64,000 nucleotides of DNA from Gemmatimonas groenlandica (GCF_013004105.1 NZ_CP053085.1:310001-374000), one strand, 5' to 3'; shown: positions 35,101 through 44,539, counted from the first letter of the stretch. The notes: a model not told the origin generated them from the letters alone. Translations and numbers: made by a program.

Positions 35101-35453
35101 TCGATGACAACCACGACGTAGCGACCAGCTTAGCTGAGTTGTTGCACGTCATGGGGAACAACACCAAGACGGCCTTCGACGGCGAGCAGGCCTTGATCAT
35201 AGCCGAGGCATTCCGGCCGGACGTGATCGTGATGGACATCGGCATGCCGAAGCTGAACGGCTACGACGCGTGTCGCCGTATCCGGAGTGAGCCGTGGGGA
35301 CAGAACATCGTCATCATTGCCCAGTCTGGCTGGGGGCAGGAAGACCAAGTGCGGATGTCGCAGGAAGCCGGGTTCACGTCGCACCTGGTGAAGCCGGTCG
35401 ATCCCGTCGCCCTGAATACGCTACTCGCCGGTTTGCCCGCGCCGATGGTGTGA
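32106..35453 (+). CDS. Multi-PAS/GAF hybrid sensor histidine kinase with receiver domain
   Basis: 1115 residues from a GTG, no membrane spans, so cytoplasmic. Order: N-terminal coiled-coil-like region (about 5-60), PAS (60-190), PAS with PAC end (195-320, TEYRIECR-like, ITERKRVE), PAS (325-440), GAF (450-600), PAS (610-735). The HisKA domain has the phospho-acceptor His758 (LATLAHELRNPLAPI). The ATPase domain follows (ANLLNNAAKYT; SVDDNGDGIAADKL; GGLGLGLYIVKRL). The C-terminal receiver has Asp1044 (VIVMDIGMPKLNG). There is no output partner nearby, so the target is unknown. The signal is likely soluble (redox, small ligand or light through PAS/GAF). Confidence 0.93.
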   Translation: MSVSQSLPNDQSLLAENAALRVRLDKAEAMLRASGVRETDALVAEGDADPRHEAEVAQRRNEALFSTIIEQAPGGVYVVDAQFRVAAMNAETRPYFAAVQPLIGHDFDEALEIVWGPEVGPQIATIFRHTLSTGERYVSPRFSEQRHDIGVEQAFQWETQRITLSDGQPGVVCYFQEITARERAEAALRDSEERLRLAIVGSDLGTWHWDLRTGALEWSERCLTIFGIPLGTAMTYETFLGALHPDDRARADEAVRSALQDGAEYRIECRTVWPDGSEHWAVSLGRAYTDADGAATRLEGIAFDITERKRVEMALLESERNYRALATATSEVAYRMSADWSKMLPLDGRDVVASSDASLVEWAWLNQNIPTDEHPRVRRAISEAVATQALFELEHRVRDSNGSVGWTLSRAVPILDANGTVTAWFGTASNITDRRNAQEALSASEARNAFLVMLADTLRPLSDPVTIQVEASRVLGERLGANRVAYFEVHGDDFIVLRDYTSAVPSIVGSHPVASFAPAILAVLRTGRTSAERDVHGQPITPDEQAVFAHLQVRAYITVPLIKDGQFVAGLSVHTDTVRTWSAAELAMAEDTAERTWAAVERARAESALRESEARLSGILRHSPVGIVETDAHGAMTLVNPCWCEMLGRAEAELLGRTILDFTHPACVDATATAFRGVASGGPDIVIELDYCRKDGSVLHAQSHVTAILSPAGELVGMIAVVLDVSARLRAEAELRRLAANLSEVDRRKDVFLATLAHELRNPLAPIRNGLQIMELAEADTGMVEKTRSMMERQVEHMTRLIDDLMDVSRISLGKIQLRTATMSLADAVQSAVESSRALIEVQGHELVVDVPLEPIYVEGDVARLSQVFANLLNNAAKYTGRGGRIRLAVEQQEIDAVVSVDDNGDGIAADKLSHVFDMFTQIDGSLEKSHGGLGLGLYIVKRLVELHDGSIIVESGGYGAGSRFVVRLPAALAPGTNGAVDHKHEPRSTPVRRRILVVDDNHDVATSLAELLHVMGNNTKTAFDGEQALIIAEAFRPDVIVMDIGMPKLNGYDACRRIRSEPWGQNIVIIAQSGWGQEDQVRMSQEAGFTSHLVKPVDPVALNTLLAGLPAPMV

Positions 35454-35475
35454 CATCCCTGCGACCCGCTGCACC

Positions 35476-38400
35476 CTACATCTTCGGCCCGGTCGCAATC
35501 GGCGGCAGCCCAATGGCTCGCAGCGCATTGTTCAAGCGCGCCACATCGCGACGCAGGATGCCGTCGAGCTTGCTGAGGTGCGTGTCCAGCTCACGCGAGA
35601 GTTCCAGGTGCATGCGCACGTAGGCCGCCGTTGGTCGCGCATCGCCCTGCTCGAGATTCGCGCGCAGCCCGGTCAGCCTATCGTTCAGCCGGATGGGAAA
35701 CGCGATCTTGTCCTTCGGGCTCTGGTTCTTCACCTGATACAGCTGCTGCTCGACCGCACTCATCTCGCGATCAAGCGTCGTCGCCGCGCTGCGGAGACTG
35801 TCCATCATCGTGGCGGTCACCGCGCTCGTGGCCGTGGCCGCGAGTTGTGCCGCCTCACCGTTCCGCGATATCACTTCGCGGCGAATCGCCCGCACGCGTA
35901 TGACCGCCTCGTTGGCCGCGCTTTCCGCATCGCGAATGGCTCGCGCCAGAACGAACTGCGCGCGCAGGTCGGCATCGGTGACGTCGGTGAGGCGCGGATC
36001 CTTGACCAGCACGAGGTCTTGCAGCTCGGTGACCGTGCCAGGCGCGGTGCTCGTGCCGCCGAGAGTGGTGTCCTGCAGCGCGCCGCCAAAGGCGGTGAAC
36101 CGTACGCGATATCGTCCGGGTGGTGCCCACGGACCACGGCGCGGATCGCCGCCTTCCAGCACGATGCCGGGGAAACTGGTGGCGCCGGTATAACGCCCGT
36201 CCCACGTGACACGATGCAGGCCGCGCGTAAGGGCGTCGCGGCTCGAGATCGCCATGGTGCGCACAACCGCGCCGCTCGGCTCCAGCACGTCAAGGCGCAC
36301 GCTGTCGGCGGCGGCGTGGAGGAGATAGTCGAACTCTGCCGAGTAAACGCGGCGCACCGCCGTGGCCGGCTTGAGCAAGTGCGTACCCGTGACACGGCCG
36401 GCCAGCATCTCCGTGGTGAACTGCCGCAGCGGCTCGATGTTGTCCATCACGTAGAACGAGCGACCATGCGTGGCGATCACGACATCGCGCTGCTCCACCA
36501 CCAGATCGGAAACCTGGACGTCGGGCAGATTCTGCGACAGTGGTCGCCACGCCGCCCCATTGTTGAACGACACGTACACGCCGTGTTCCGTGCCGGCGAA
36601 GAGCAGCCCGGCGCGTACGCGATCTTCGCGCACCACGCGCACGAAGTCGTCGTCAGCAATGCCGTTGATGATTTTCGTCCACGTGGCGCCGTAATCCTCG
36701 GTGCGCCAGATATACGGCGCGCGATCATCCATCTGCTGTCGCTCGACGGCCACATACGCCGCGCCGGCGCGATGCGGTGATGCGTCGATGCGGCTGACGC
36801 GCGAGTTGGGCGCGAGGCCCGGCGGAGTCACGTTCTTCCAGTGCCCGCCGCCATCGCGTGTGAGGTGGACCAATCCATCGTCCGAACCGGTCCAGATGGT
36901 GCTCGCCTCGCGCCGCGACGGCGCGATGGTGAAAATGGTGGCGTAGATCTCAGGACCATCCTGATCGAGGATGATCGGGCCACCGCTGTTCCCCATCGTC
37001 GCGCTGTCGGCCCGCGTGAGATCCGGGCTGATCTTCCGCCAGGTGCGACCGTCGTCGAGGGACTTCCACAGATGCTGTGACCCCGCGTACAGCGCGACGG
37101 GCCCGGGCCGCGCGCCCAAGCGCGAGACCGCGATGGGATAGGTCCAGTTCCATCGTTCCGGCATGGCCGAGGCAGGCTCCCCCATGACAAGGCGCGGATT
37201 CGGCTGCACGTCACGCGCCTGTCCGGAGCGTCGATCGAATCGGGTGAGCGTGTTCGTCGCGCCGGCGAAGAGAATGTCCGGCGCACCCGGCTTGGGTGCG
37301 ATGTCCGCGCTCTCACCACCGCCGACCTCGTAGTACCAGTCGCCAGGTCGCGAACCCGGAGGCGCCATCGCACTCGCGGCATCACTCGGCACGCAGATGG
37401 TGGAGTTGTCCTGTTGTGCACCGCACACGTGATACGGCGTTTCGTCGGTGGTGGCCACCCGATAGATCTGCGCTGTGGGATAGCGTGTTCCGGTCCACGT
37501 GGCACCGCCCGTGACGGACACGATCGCGCCCGCGTCATTCGCTTCGATCATCCGTCGCGGGTCGCGTGGGTCGATCCACAAGTCGTGATGGTCCGCGTGA
37601 GGGGCATCGATGGTCGTAAACGTCTTGCCGCCGTCCACCGACTTCTCGATCAGAAAATTCAGCACGTACACGCCGTCGCGATTCGTGGGGTCGGCGGTCA
37701 GCCGCATGAAGTAGAATGCGCGCTGCCAGAGATTGCGACCGGCATTGACCAGCGCCCACGTCGCGCCCGCGTCGTCGGAGCGATACAGCCCACCGCGCTC
37801 TGCTTCGACATTCGCCCACACGCGACGACTGTCGGCCCCACTCACCGTCACAGTGATCTTCCCCAAGACGCCACCCGGGAGGCCGGCGTTGCGCGTGAGT
37901 TCTGTCCAGGTATCACCGCCGTCGACGGATTTAAAAAGGCCCGACCCCGCGCCGCCGCTCCAGAGCATCCACGGCCTGCGGTACACTTCCCACAGCGTCG
38001 CGTAGAGCACGCGCGGGTTGTTGGGGTCGATGATGAGATCGACGGCGCCGGTTCGATCGTTGCGAAACAGAATCCGCGTCCAGCTCTGGCCGCCGTTTGT
38101 CGTACGGAACACGCCGCGCTCGTCGTTCGGCGCGTACGGGTGGCCGAGTGCCGCGATGTAGACGCGGTCGGGATCACGTGGATCGATGCGGATGCGCGCG
38201 ATGGCCTGCGTGTTGGCGAGGCCGATGTGTGACCAGTGCGCGCCGGCATCGCTGCTGCGATAGACCCCGTCGCCCTGCATGATGTTGCCGCGCAGTTCGG
38301 CCTCGCCCATCCCCATGTACACGACATCCGGATTCGACTCGGCCACCGCCACGGCGCCCACCGACGAACTCTTGAGCTGACCGTCGGTCACGGGCGCCCA

Positions 38401-38661
38401 GCTCGTCCCGCCGTCACTGGTTTTCCAGAGGCCGCCACCGGTGGCGCCGAAGTAGTACTCGAGCGGTCGTTGCGCGGAGCCGGTGGCCGCGATCGAGCGG
38501 CCGCCGCGGTTGGGGCCGATATTGCGCCAGCGGAGCGGCGCGAAAAGGGCCGCGTCAGTGGGCGACTGGGCGTGCAGCTGCGCGTGCGCCGCACGAACAC
38601 GGCCAATCGAGAGCGCCAGTGCCGAGACAATGGCGACGAGAGCGATGAGAGGAGAGCGCAT
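35476..38661 (-). CDS. Secreted BNR-repeat / VPS10-type beta-propeller protein
   Basis: 1061 residues from the ATG at 38661 (signal peptide ALVAIVSALALSIG...AHAQ). Eight or more BNR repeats of the form S/T-x-D-G-G-x-x-W are visible (KTSDGGTSWAPV, RSSDAGAHWSHI, RTTNGGQSWTRI, KSVDGGDTWTEL, RTEDYGATWTKI). They form one or two propellers of the sortilin/VPS10 and glycosyl-hydrolase-annotated class. The C-terminal ~170 residues are helical (SAATTLDREMSAVEQQLYQ). No glycosidase catalytic residues are assignable, so an enzyme role is unproven. It is divergent from the kinase-propeller gene across 209 bp and convergent with the histidine kinase (22-bp gap). Confidence 0.85.
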   Translation of the reverse strand: MRSPLIALVAIVSALALSIGRVRAAHAQLHAQSPTDAALFAPLRWRNIGPNRGGRSIAATGSAQRPLEYYFGATGGGLWKTSDGGTSWAPVTDGQLKSSSVGAVAVAESNPDVVYMGMGEAELRGNIMQGDGVYRSSDAGAHWSHIGLANTQAIARIRIDPRDPDRVYIAALGHPYAPNDERGVFRTTNGGQSWTRILFRNDRTGAVDLIIDPNNPRVLYATLWEVYRRPWMLWSGGAGSGLFKSVDGGDTWTELTRNAGLPGGVLGKITVTVSGADSRRVWANVEAERGGLYRSDDAGATWALVNAGRNLWQRAFYFMRLTADPTNRDGVYVLNFLIEKSVDGGKTFTTIDAPHADHHDLWIDPRDPRRMIEANDAGAIVSVTGGATWTGTRYPTAQIYRVATTDETPYHVCGAQQDNSTICVPSDAASAMAPPGSRPGDWYYEVGGGESADIAPKPGAPDILFAGATNTLTRFDRRSGQARDVQPNPRLVMGEPASAMPERWNWTYPIAVSRLGARPGPVALYAGSQHLWKSLDDGRTWRKISPDLTRADSATMGNSGGPIILDQDGPEIYATIFTIAPSRREASTIWTGSDDGLVHLTRDGGGHWKNVTPPGLAPNSRVSRIDASPHRAGAAYVAVERQQMDDRAPYIWRTEDYGATWTKIINGIADDDFVRVVREDRVRAGLLFAGTEHGVYVSFNNGAAWRPLSQNLPDVQVSDLVVEQRDVVIATHGRSFYVMDNIEPLRQFTTEMLAGRVTGTHLLKPATAVRRVYSAEFDYLLHAAADSVRLDVLEPSGAVVRTMAISSRDALTRGLHRVTWDGRYTGATSFPGIVLEGGDPRRGPWAPPGRYRVRFTAFGGALQDTTLGGTSTAPGTVTELQDLVLVKDPRLTDVTDADLRAQFVLARAIRDAESAANEAVIRVRAIRREVISRNGEAAQLAATATSAVTATMMDSLRSAATTLDREMSAVEQQLYQVKNQSPKDKIAFPIRLNDRLTGLRANLEQGDARPTAAYVRMHLELSRELDTHLSKLDGILRRDVARLNNALRAIGLPPIATGPKM

Positions 38662-38870
38662 GCGGGAACGTACCGCGGTTGACGAGCGATGACGAGTTTG
38701 CGGGGTCGTTCTGCCGTGAACCGTCCGATGATTGGGGTACGGAGATAGGAGTGCGAAAGAAGGACCCCGGTGATGCCGCGCGGAGTGTGGTGGCGTATCC
38801 GGCAAGCGCGCGAAGACTCGCGTCGCAACGTCGGCTGGCGGCTCCCCGTCGCTCCACCCATCTTCTGCCT

Positions 38871-41504
38871 ATGCCACGCACCATTGCCGAACGACTCACT
38901 TCTGCGCTCGCTGGACGCTACGTCCTCGAGCGCGAGCTCGGTGCCGGTGGCATGGCCACGGTGTGGCTTGCGCGAGACCTTCGCCACGATCGTGCGGTGG
39001 CGCTCAAGGTGCTCCGCCCGGAACTCACGGCGGTCCTCGGTGCTGAGCGCTTTCTCGACGAAATCCGGCTCACCGCGCGGCTCGACCATCCCCATATCCT
39101 CACGCTGATTGACTCGGGTGAGGCCGACGGACTGCTGTTCTACGTGCTGCCGTACGTGCGTGGCGAAAGCCTCCGCGCCAGGCTCGATCACGAAAAGCAG
39201 CTTCCGCTCGACGACGCCGTGCGACTCGTGCGGCAGGTGGCGTCCGCCTTGGCATACGCCCACAGCCACGGCGTGGTGCACCGCGATATCAAACCCGAGA
39301 ATATCCTGCTGCACGAGGGCGAAGCCGTCGTCACCGACTTCGGGATTGCGCTCGCGCTGCGCGAAGCCGGCGGCACGCGCCTCACTGAATCGGGGCTCAG
39401 CCTTGGCACGCCCCAGTACATGAGCCCGGAGCAGGCGACTGGCGATCGAGAGCTCGACGCCCGATCCGATGTGTACAGTCTGGGTGCGGTGCTCTACGAA
39501 TTAATCACCGGCGATCCGCCGCATGCGGGCACCACAGTGCAGGCCGTCATCGCCAAGCTGCTGACGGAGAAGCCGACGTCACTGCGCACGCTTCGCAATA
39601 CGGTGCCGGACGCACTCGAAAAGGCTGTGTTCAAAGCGCTCTCCAAAGTGCCCGCCGACCGCTTCACCGGAGCCAACACGTTCGGCGATGCGATCGCGGC
39701 CGGGCTCACCCAACCGGAACGCGGCTCGGAGTCCCCACCATCGCAGCGGTCTCTGTGGAAGCCAATGATGCTTGGCGTTGGCATCGGGCTCGCCGTTGTC
39801 ACGGCAACGTGGCTGTTGCTCGGTACGCGCGGTGTTGCCGCGACGACGGCGAACATCCCGGAAGCTGGGGTGCCAGCCACGTACTTCGGCGACGTGCTGG
39901 ATTTCGCCCTCTCGCCCGATGCGCAGCGACTGGCGCTGGGTCGACTGGCCTGTCCGGAACGCGGCCGCTGTGAAACCGTGGTGGAGGTCCGGGACGTGCG
40001 TGGCGGCATCTCCCTGCCGTTGGCGCGATTCCTCGCCACGTACGACATGCGATGGAGTCGCGACGGCCGCTACGTCGACGTCACCGCAGCTGACTCCACT
40101 GGACGGTTTGGTCTCTTTCGCGTGTCGTCGCTCGGCGGCCCCGTGGCCTACCTCGGACTCTTCGGCTTTGCCCAATCGGTTGGCCGGACAGACTCACTCT
40201 TCGTTGGTGTTAGTGTTTCCAATTTCATTCGACTTGGTTTTTTGCTCCCCGGCGAGACGGCGCAGCGCGACACCGCCTCGTTTGTTGGCCTTGACGCGTG
40301 GGCGATCTCGCCAGATGCCGCACGCATCGCGTTGGTGCAACAGCGTGGCGGTCAGAACCAAATCCGGTTGGTAGACCGGCGTTGGCGCACACTCGACTCA
40401 CTGTCGGTCCCGGAGTACTACTCGCAGCCGCGCTGGTCGCCACCGGGCGACGCGCTGCTGTGGGTCGCCGACGCCAACAGCGATGTCGGCCTGCGGGTCG
40501 TGCGGGTGGAGGTCGATCGCGCTAGCGGCCGCTTCCGCGGATCACCAAGAGCGGTCACGGTGCCGTTCGACATGCCGCAGTCCTTTTCTGGCCGCCGCCT
40601 GGATATCGCCGACGATGGCACGATCGCGTACGTGAGCGGGGTGACGCCCCGTGTCTTGCAGCTGATGTCGAGAACGCGAGCCGGCACTGTTCCCTCGGTC
40701 GTTCGTCGCATTGTTGGACAGACCGGTCGATTGAGCGCGTTCATCTCGCCAAACGGCGGCACCATCGCGTTCACCAGACTGGCTGCCCATAAAGGTTCGG
40801 CGACCGACCAACTCATCGCCTTCGACGTGGCCGCGGGGCAGGAGCGCGAGATCTCTCCGCCGCTCCAGCATTTCGTCGACGCGGTGTGGACGAACGATGG
40901 CACGGCGCTTATCTACGCGTCGTACGAAGAGGGCGTCGGAACTCGCTTCACGCGCTGGGATCGCGCCACCGACCGTCGACAACTGGTCGGCACCTACCCG
41001 GGGCGTTCGCTGAATCTTATTTCGGTGATGCCTGACGAGTCATTGTTCACCATCGGTGAAGACGGCGCGAGTGTGGAGCACCTCGCCAGGGATACCGGCG
41101 AGCGGGTACGCCGCTTCCCGTTACCCGGAGGACAGGCGGTCACCGTGCTCGTTGCTGCCCCCGACGGCACAGACGCGGCGACGATGTCTTGGACCGCGAG
41201 CGGTGATTCGCTCGTGATCGGCAGCCTTGACCTACGGTCCGGTGCGTGGAAGGAGTTTACTCGATTGTTTGCCGAGGGCACCGGAACGATGCGTTGGCTA
41301 GCCGAAGGCAGTGTCGAGTTCACGATCACCAGCTCGGTGTCAGCCAGTGAGCTGTATCGGCTTGACCCGCGACGCGGAACCGTGACGCGGCTGGGAGAGC
41401 TCGCCGTACCGTTTGCGTCCTACAACTTTTCACGAGATGGTCGCTGGGCGACGGCCGTGGAACGGCGCGTCGTCTCCAACGTGTATCTGGTGCGTCCCCG
41501 CTAG
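38871..41504 (+). CDS. Membrane Ser/Thr protein kinase with extracytoplasmic beta-propeller
   Basis: 877 residues from the ATG at 38871. Kinase domain about 17-280: glycine loop GAGGMATVW, Lys46 (VALKVL), catalytic HRDIKPEN (Asp139), DFGIA, and SPEQA in the activation region. One membrane span at about 298-318 (MLGVGIGLAVVTATWLLLG). The outer ~550 residues carry WD40/TolB-like PD40 repeats (FALSPDAQRLALG; MRWSRDGRYVDVTA; FSRDGRWATAVE). PknB-type kinases with propeller sensors phosphorylate cytoplasmic targets on Ser/Thr; ligand and targets are unknown. It is divergent from a secreted propeller protein. Confidence 0.92.
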   Translation: MPRTIAERLTSALAGRYVLERELGAGGMATVWLARDLRHDRAVALKVLRPELTAVLGAERFLDEIRLTARLDHPHILTLIDSGEADGLLFYVLPYVRGESLRARLDHEKQLPLDDAVRLVRQVASALAYAHSHGVVHRDIKPENILLHEGEAVVTDFGIALALREAGGTRLTESGLSLGTPQYMSPEQATGDRELDARSDVYSLGAVLYELITGDPPHAGTTVQAVIAKLLTEKPTSLRTLRNTVPDALEKAVFKALSKVPADRFTGANTFGDAIAAGLTQPERGSESPPSQRSLWKPMMLGVGIGLAVVTATWLLLGTRGVAATTANIPEAGVPATYFGDVLDFALSPDAQRLALGRLACPERGRCETVVEVRDVRGGISLPLARFLATYDMRWSRDGRYVDVTAADSTGRFGLFRVSSLGGPVAYLGLFGFAQSVGRTDSLFVGVSVSNFIRLGFLLPGETAQRDTASFVGLDAWAISPDAARIALVQQRGGQNQIRLVDRRWRTLDSLSVPEYYSQPRWSPPGDALLWVADANSDVGLRVVRVEVDRASGRFRGSPRAVTVPFDMPQSFSGRRLDIADDGTIAYVSGVTPRVLQLMSRTRAGTVPSVVRRIVGQTGRLSAFISPNGGTIAFTRLAAHKGSATDQLIAFDVAAGQEREISPPLQHFVDAVWTNDGTALIYASYEEGVGTRFTRWDRATDRRQLVGTYPGRSLNLISVMPDESLFTIGEDGASVEHLARDTGERVRRFPLPGGQAVTVLVAAPDGTDAATMSWTASGDSLVIGSLDLRSGAWKEFTRLFAEGTGTMRWLAEGSVEFTITSSVSASELYRLDPRRGTVTRLGELAVPFASYNFSRDGRWATAVERRVVSNVYLVRPR

Positions 41505-41564
41505 CGAGCCGCGTCGGTATCGGGGTCTCGGCCTGCGTCGTCGGTAAGTGTGCGGAACCGTCCC

Positions 41565-43781
41565 CTACTTCCAGCGATACCGCACCGCCACGTTCGCCAT
41601 GAATCCCTCGAGCGGCGCCCACACGTCCGTCGTGCGCCGGCCGCCTAAACCCGGCGTCGGACGCACGAGGGGGTCGGTGTCGGTTTGTCGCACGTTGAGC
41701 AAATTCTCGAAGTTCGCGATGAGTTCGATCGGACCGAGCTGCCGGCCGACGATCGCCATCACGTACAGATAGGGCCTCGATGTGGTGCGGAAGGGGTTGT
41801 CGTCGAGCGGCTGCGCACCGAACCACGTGCCCTCGATGCCCCAGCGATACACGCCCGGGCGCTCGATCATGAGATCACCGCCAACACGGTGACGCGTGAG
41901 CAGCGGAAGTGCCTCGCGAACGCCTGACGCGACATCGGTCCGGCTTCCCTTCGAATAGCCATAGTTCGCGATGAACTTGCCGGCCGCGAATCGCCAGACG
42001 GCAAGCGCTTCGACGCCGCCGACACGCGTGGGTGCCAGCGCATTCCGCAACTCGGCCTGGCCAACCGCACCCGCGACCTCGCCCAGTTGCACGGCGTCGG
42101 CAATGCGCGAGCCGTAGGCCGTGAGCAGCACTTCCGCGCCGGCGAGCGAACCGTTCACGTCGACCATCGCGCCCAGGCTCCGCTCGGGATCGAGCGCGCG
42201 CGTGGCCCGCACCGCGCGAAGCCCGATCGCGTCCGTCTCCTCCGTTCGGCCAGTGGGTGCCGTGTAGCCCGTGCCGACGCTACCGCGTACCGACCACCCC
42301 GGTGACGGACTGACAAGCAGGGCCACTCGCTCCGTGAGTTGCGTGCCCGCGTCGGGATGCGCATCCGCGCGAACACTGCCAGACAGGGTGACCGGCCCGA
42401 GCTTCTGCTCGGTGGTGACGAACGCACCCGGCACGAGCCAACGGTGATCGAAGGCGCTGTTCAGCGCGTTCCGATACTGGTCGAGCTGCAGCACGCCGCC
42501 GACCACGAATACGCGCCTGGATCCCTCGAACGTACGCGTCGTTTCGAGGAAGCCCGTCGTCGTGCGGTCGTCCTCGCGCGCGCCGGTGCCAAAGGTGCGC
42601 GCACGCGCCGTATTCGCCACCGCGAAGCGCAACGACGCGCTGCCTCCGTTCTGTAGTGGAATCCGCGCGGTGCCTCCCACATCTGCGCGATCACTGCGCA
42701 GTGCCTCACGGAACGGCGCGCCATTCACCGTGAACGCGCTGCCGACCGAGCCCCCGGTGCGATCATCGTGGCCGGCGCCGGCGGTCAGGAACAGCGAACG
42801 GCCGTGCGAGTCCACCGCGCTCAATCGCGGGCGCACGCTCCACCGCGTGGCGCGCGCCTGGTCGGCCCAGCCGTCGTTGTCGACATCCTGCGCGGACTGC
42901 GTCGTGCCGGTGCCGAGCAGCGACACGCCCACGCCCTTGCTGAGGCGATGGCTGAGCCACGTCGCGGCATCGGTCACGCCCATCGTGCGGCGATTCAACA
43001 GCACTTCCTTGCTTCCCGTGGGCGGCTTCGACACGAGGTTGATTACGCCGCCCAGAGATTGCCCGCCGTACAGCGCCGACGCGGCGCCCTTGATGATCTC
43101 GACGCGCTGCAGGTCCACCGGCGAGACATCGAGCGGGCCGAGCGCACTTGAGCTCGCACCATAGAGCGGCAAGCCGTCAGCAAGCATGAGCGTGTATTCG
43201 CCTGGCAGTCCGAGAATGCGCACGCTGCCGGTGCCGAGGCCGGGTGCGGTGGCCTGCACGCGCAGTCCCGGCGTCTCGTTCAGCAGCATGCTGATTCCGC
43301 TCGGCGCCATCAGTGTCTTCTCATCGACCTCCATCTCGTCCACCACTTCCACACGGATGGGCGACTCGCCAGCCAATCGTTCGGTGCGCGTGGCGCTCAC
43401 GCGAACCTCGGGCATCGCCATCGTGCTCATGGCATCGGAGCCCGTCGCCGGCGCGCCCATCGACGCCGTGACATTCGCGGTCACGAGGCTGTCCCGCACC
43501 ACAAGCACGGCGAGGCGGAGTGGAAGGAAACCTGTGCGCGTCACCGTCACGAGCTGGCGTCCTGACGGGAGGGTGAGTCGCGCGATGCCGACGCTGTCGG
43601 TGGTGGCGCTGCGTCCCGCGGCCTGCACGAGAAAGCCGGAGCGCATACCCATCGACTCTTGGACGGTGATCTGCACGCGACCACTGTCGGCCGGTTGGGC
43701 GCGAAGGGGGGCGGCCAGGCCGACGAGCCACACCGCGGCAATAGAGAGCACGGCGAGCGCCGTGGATCGGGACAGAGGCAT
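41565..43781 (-). CDS. TonB-dependent outer-membrane receptor
   Basis: 738 residues with signal peptide AVLSIAAVWLVGLAAPLRAQ. An N-terminal regulatory-like domain (30-115), then a plug (about 120-245): VRVSATRTERLAGESPIRVE, ISMLLNETPGLRVQ, GLPLYGASSSALGPLD, VEIIKGAASALYGGQSLGG. The barrel ends VAVRYRWK with the usual aromatic terminus. Length and the strong NPxxRVQ-like/ALYG plug motifs resemble siderophore- or B12-type receptors more than the large SusC class. Ligand unknown. No iron or cobalamin operator was recognised in the 75-bp gap to the divergent gene at 43857. Confidence 0.92.
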   Translation of the reverse strand: MPLSRSTALAVLSIAAVWLVGLAAPLRAQPADSGRVQITVQESMGMRSGFLVQAAGRSATTDSVGIARLTLPSGRQLVTVTRTGFLPLRLAVLVVRDSLVTANVTASMGAPATGSDAMSTMAMPEVRVSATRTERLAGESPIRVEVVDEMEVDEKTLMAPSGISMLLNETPGLRVQATAPGLGTGSVRILGLPGEYTLMLADGLPLYGASSSALGPLDVSPVDLQRVEIIKGAASALYGGQSLGGVINLVSKPPTGSKEVLLNRRTMGVTDAATWLSHRLSKGVGVSLLGTGTTQSAQDVDNDGWADQARATRWSVRPRLSAVDSHGRSLFLTAGAGHDDRTGGSVGSAFTVNGAPFREALRSDRADVGGTARIPLQNGGSASLRFAVANTARARTFGTGAREDDRTTTGFLETTRTFEGSRRVFVVGGVLQLDQYRNALNSAFDHRWLVPGAFVTTEQKLGPVTLSGSVRADAHPDAGTQLTERVALLVSPSPGWSVRGSVGTGYTAPTGRTEETDAIGLRAVRATRALDPERSLGAMVDVNGSLAGAEVLLTAYGSRIADAVQLGEVAGAVGQAELRNALAPTRVGGVEALAVWRFAAGKFIANYGYSKGSRTDVASGVREALPLLTRHRVGGDLMIERPGVYRWGIEGTWFGAQPLDDNPFRTTSRPYLYVMAIVGRQLGPIELIANFENLLNVRQTDTDPLVRPTPGLGGRRTTDVWAPLEGFMANVAVRYRWK

Positions 43782-43856
43782 GGGAGAATCGTAAGGCCTG
43801 CGCCGCGGGTTTGCGTCGCTGTCTATGTTGTCCGGGTACCCCCACGAGGACTTCCA

Positions 43857-44489
43857 ATGCGCGTCCGCTCCCGCCGCCTGGCGATCAGCACCGCTGCCGT
43901 CTCCCTGGCCGTCTCGGCCGTCTCCGTTGCCCTGTCGGTGGCCGCGCCGGCCGCGCTGTCCGCCCAGCGCCGCCCCGGCGTGGCGATGGGCTTCTACACC
44001 ACCACCGGGTTGCTCACCGGTGAGGTCGAAGGAGGAGCGGTCAGCGCGAGCACCTCGCGGGCAGAGGCGCCGAATTTCGCGTTGTCGGCGCTGCTGACGG
44101 CCCCGCTCAAGCGCATGCCGAAGCGCGCCTGGGTTGTCGGGCTGCGGGCCACGCCGCTCAACCTGGGCAACAACGGGTCCTGCTACATCGTCCGCGGCAG
44201 CGCCGACTGCCAGAATCGCCGCTTCGAGGAGCAGGTGCAGCTCCTGACCGGCGGTGCCTTCGATATCCGCTCCACGGTCCTGCGCGTCATGGTCGGCCCG
44301 GCGCTTTTCGGCGTCGAAGGGCAGGGCGGGCGAGTCGGCACCGCGGTGCGCCTCGACTTGGCATCCCCACGACTGCGCGGCTCCACGCCCACGATCTTTT
44401 ATAGCGGTTCCTTTCTCGGGAGCCAGAGCGGCGAGTCACTTTCGATCGGCACGCTGGGCATCGGCTTCCGCTGGGTGCGCAAGAAGTAG
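43857..44489 (+). CDS. Small exported protein, probable outer-membrane barrel
   Basis: 210 residues from the ATG at 43857 (GAGG upstream). Long signal peptide ending AAPAALSAQ. The body has alternating strands (GVAMGFYTTTGLLTGEVEG; VLRVMVGPALFGVEG), two cysteines (NGSCYIVRGSADCQN) in a likely surface loop, and ends LGIGFRWVRKK. It is divergent from the TonB receptor at 43781 with a 75-bp gap. Function not recognised. Confidence 0.65.
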   Translation: MRVRSRRLAISTAAVSLAVSAVSVALSVAAPAALSAQRRPGVAMGFYTTTGLLTGEVEGGAVSASTSRAEAPNFALSALLTAPLKRMPKRAWVVGLRATPLNLGNNGSCYIVRGSADCQNRRFEEQVQLLTGGAFDIRSTVLRVMVGPALFGVEGQGGRVGTAVRLDLASPRLRGSTPTIFYSGSFLGSQSGESLSIGTLGIGFRWVRKK

Positions 44490-44506
44490 CACAACGCTTG
44501 GAACAT

Positions 44507-44539
44507 ATAGTATTGACGCATAGTATAAAATAATAGTAT
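44507..44539 (+). promoter_or_regulatory. Three ATAGTAT direct repeats phased at 13 bp ahead of the PadR gene
   Basis: ATAGTAT occurs at 44507-44513, 44520-44526 and 44533-44539, exactly 13 bp apart, in a markedly AT-rich stretch of an otherwise GC-rich window. A TTGACG (44513-44518) between the first two copies could be a -35, with the third copy (TAGTAT) as -10 at 15-bp spacing. The site ends 35 bp before the padR-like start, so it is probably its promoter and operator. Confidence 0.6.
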
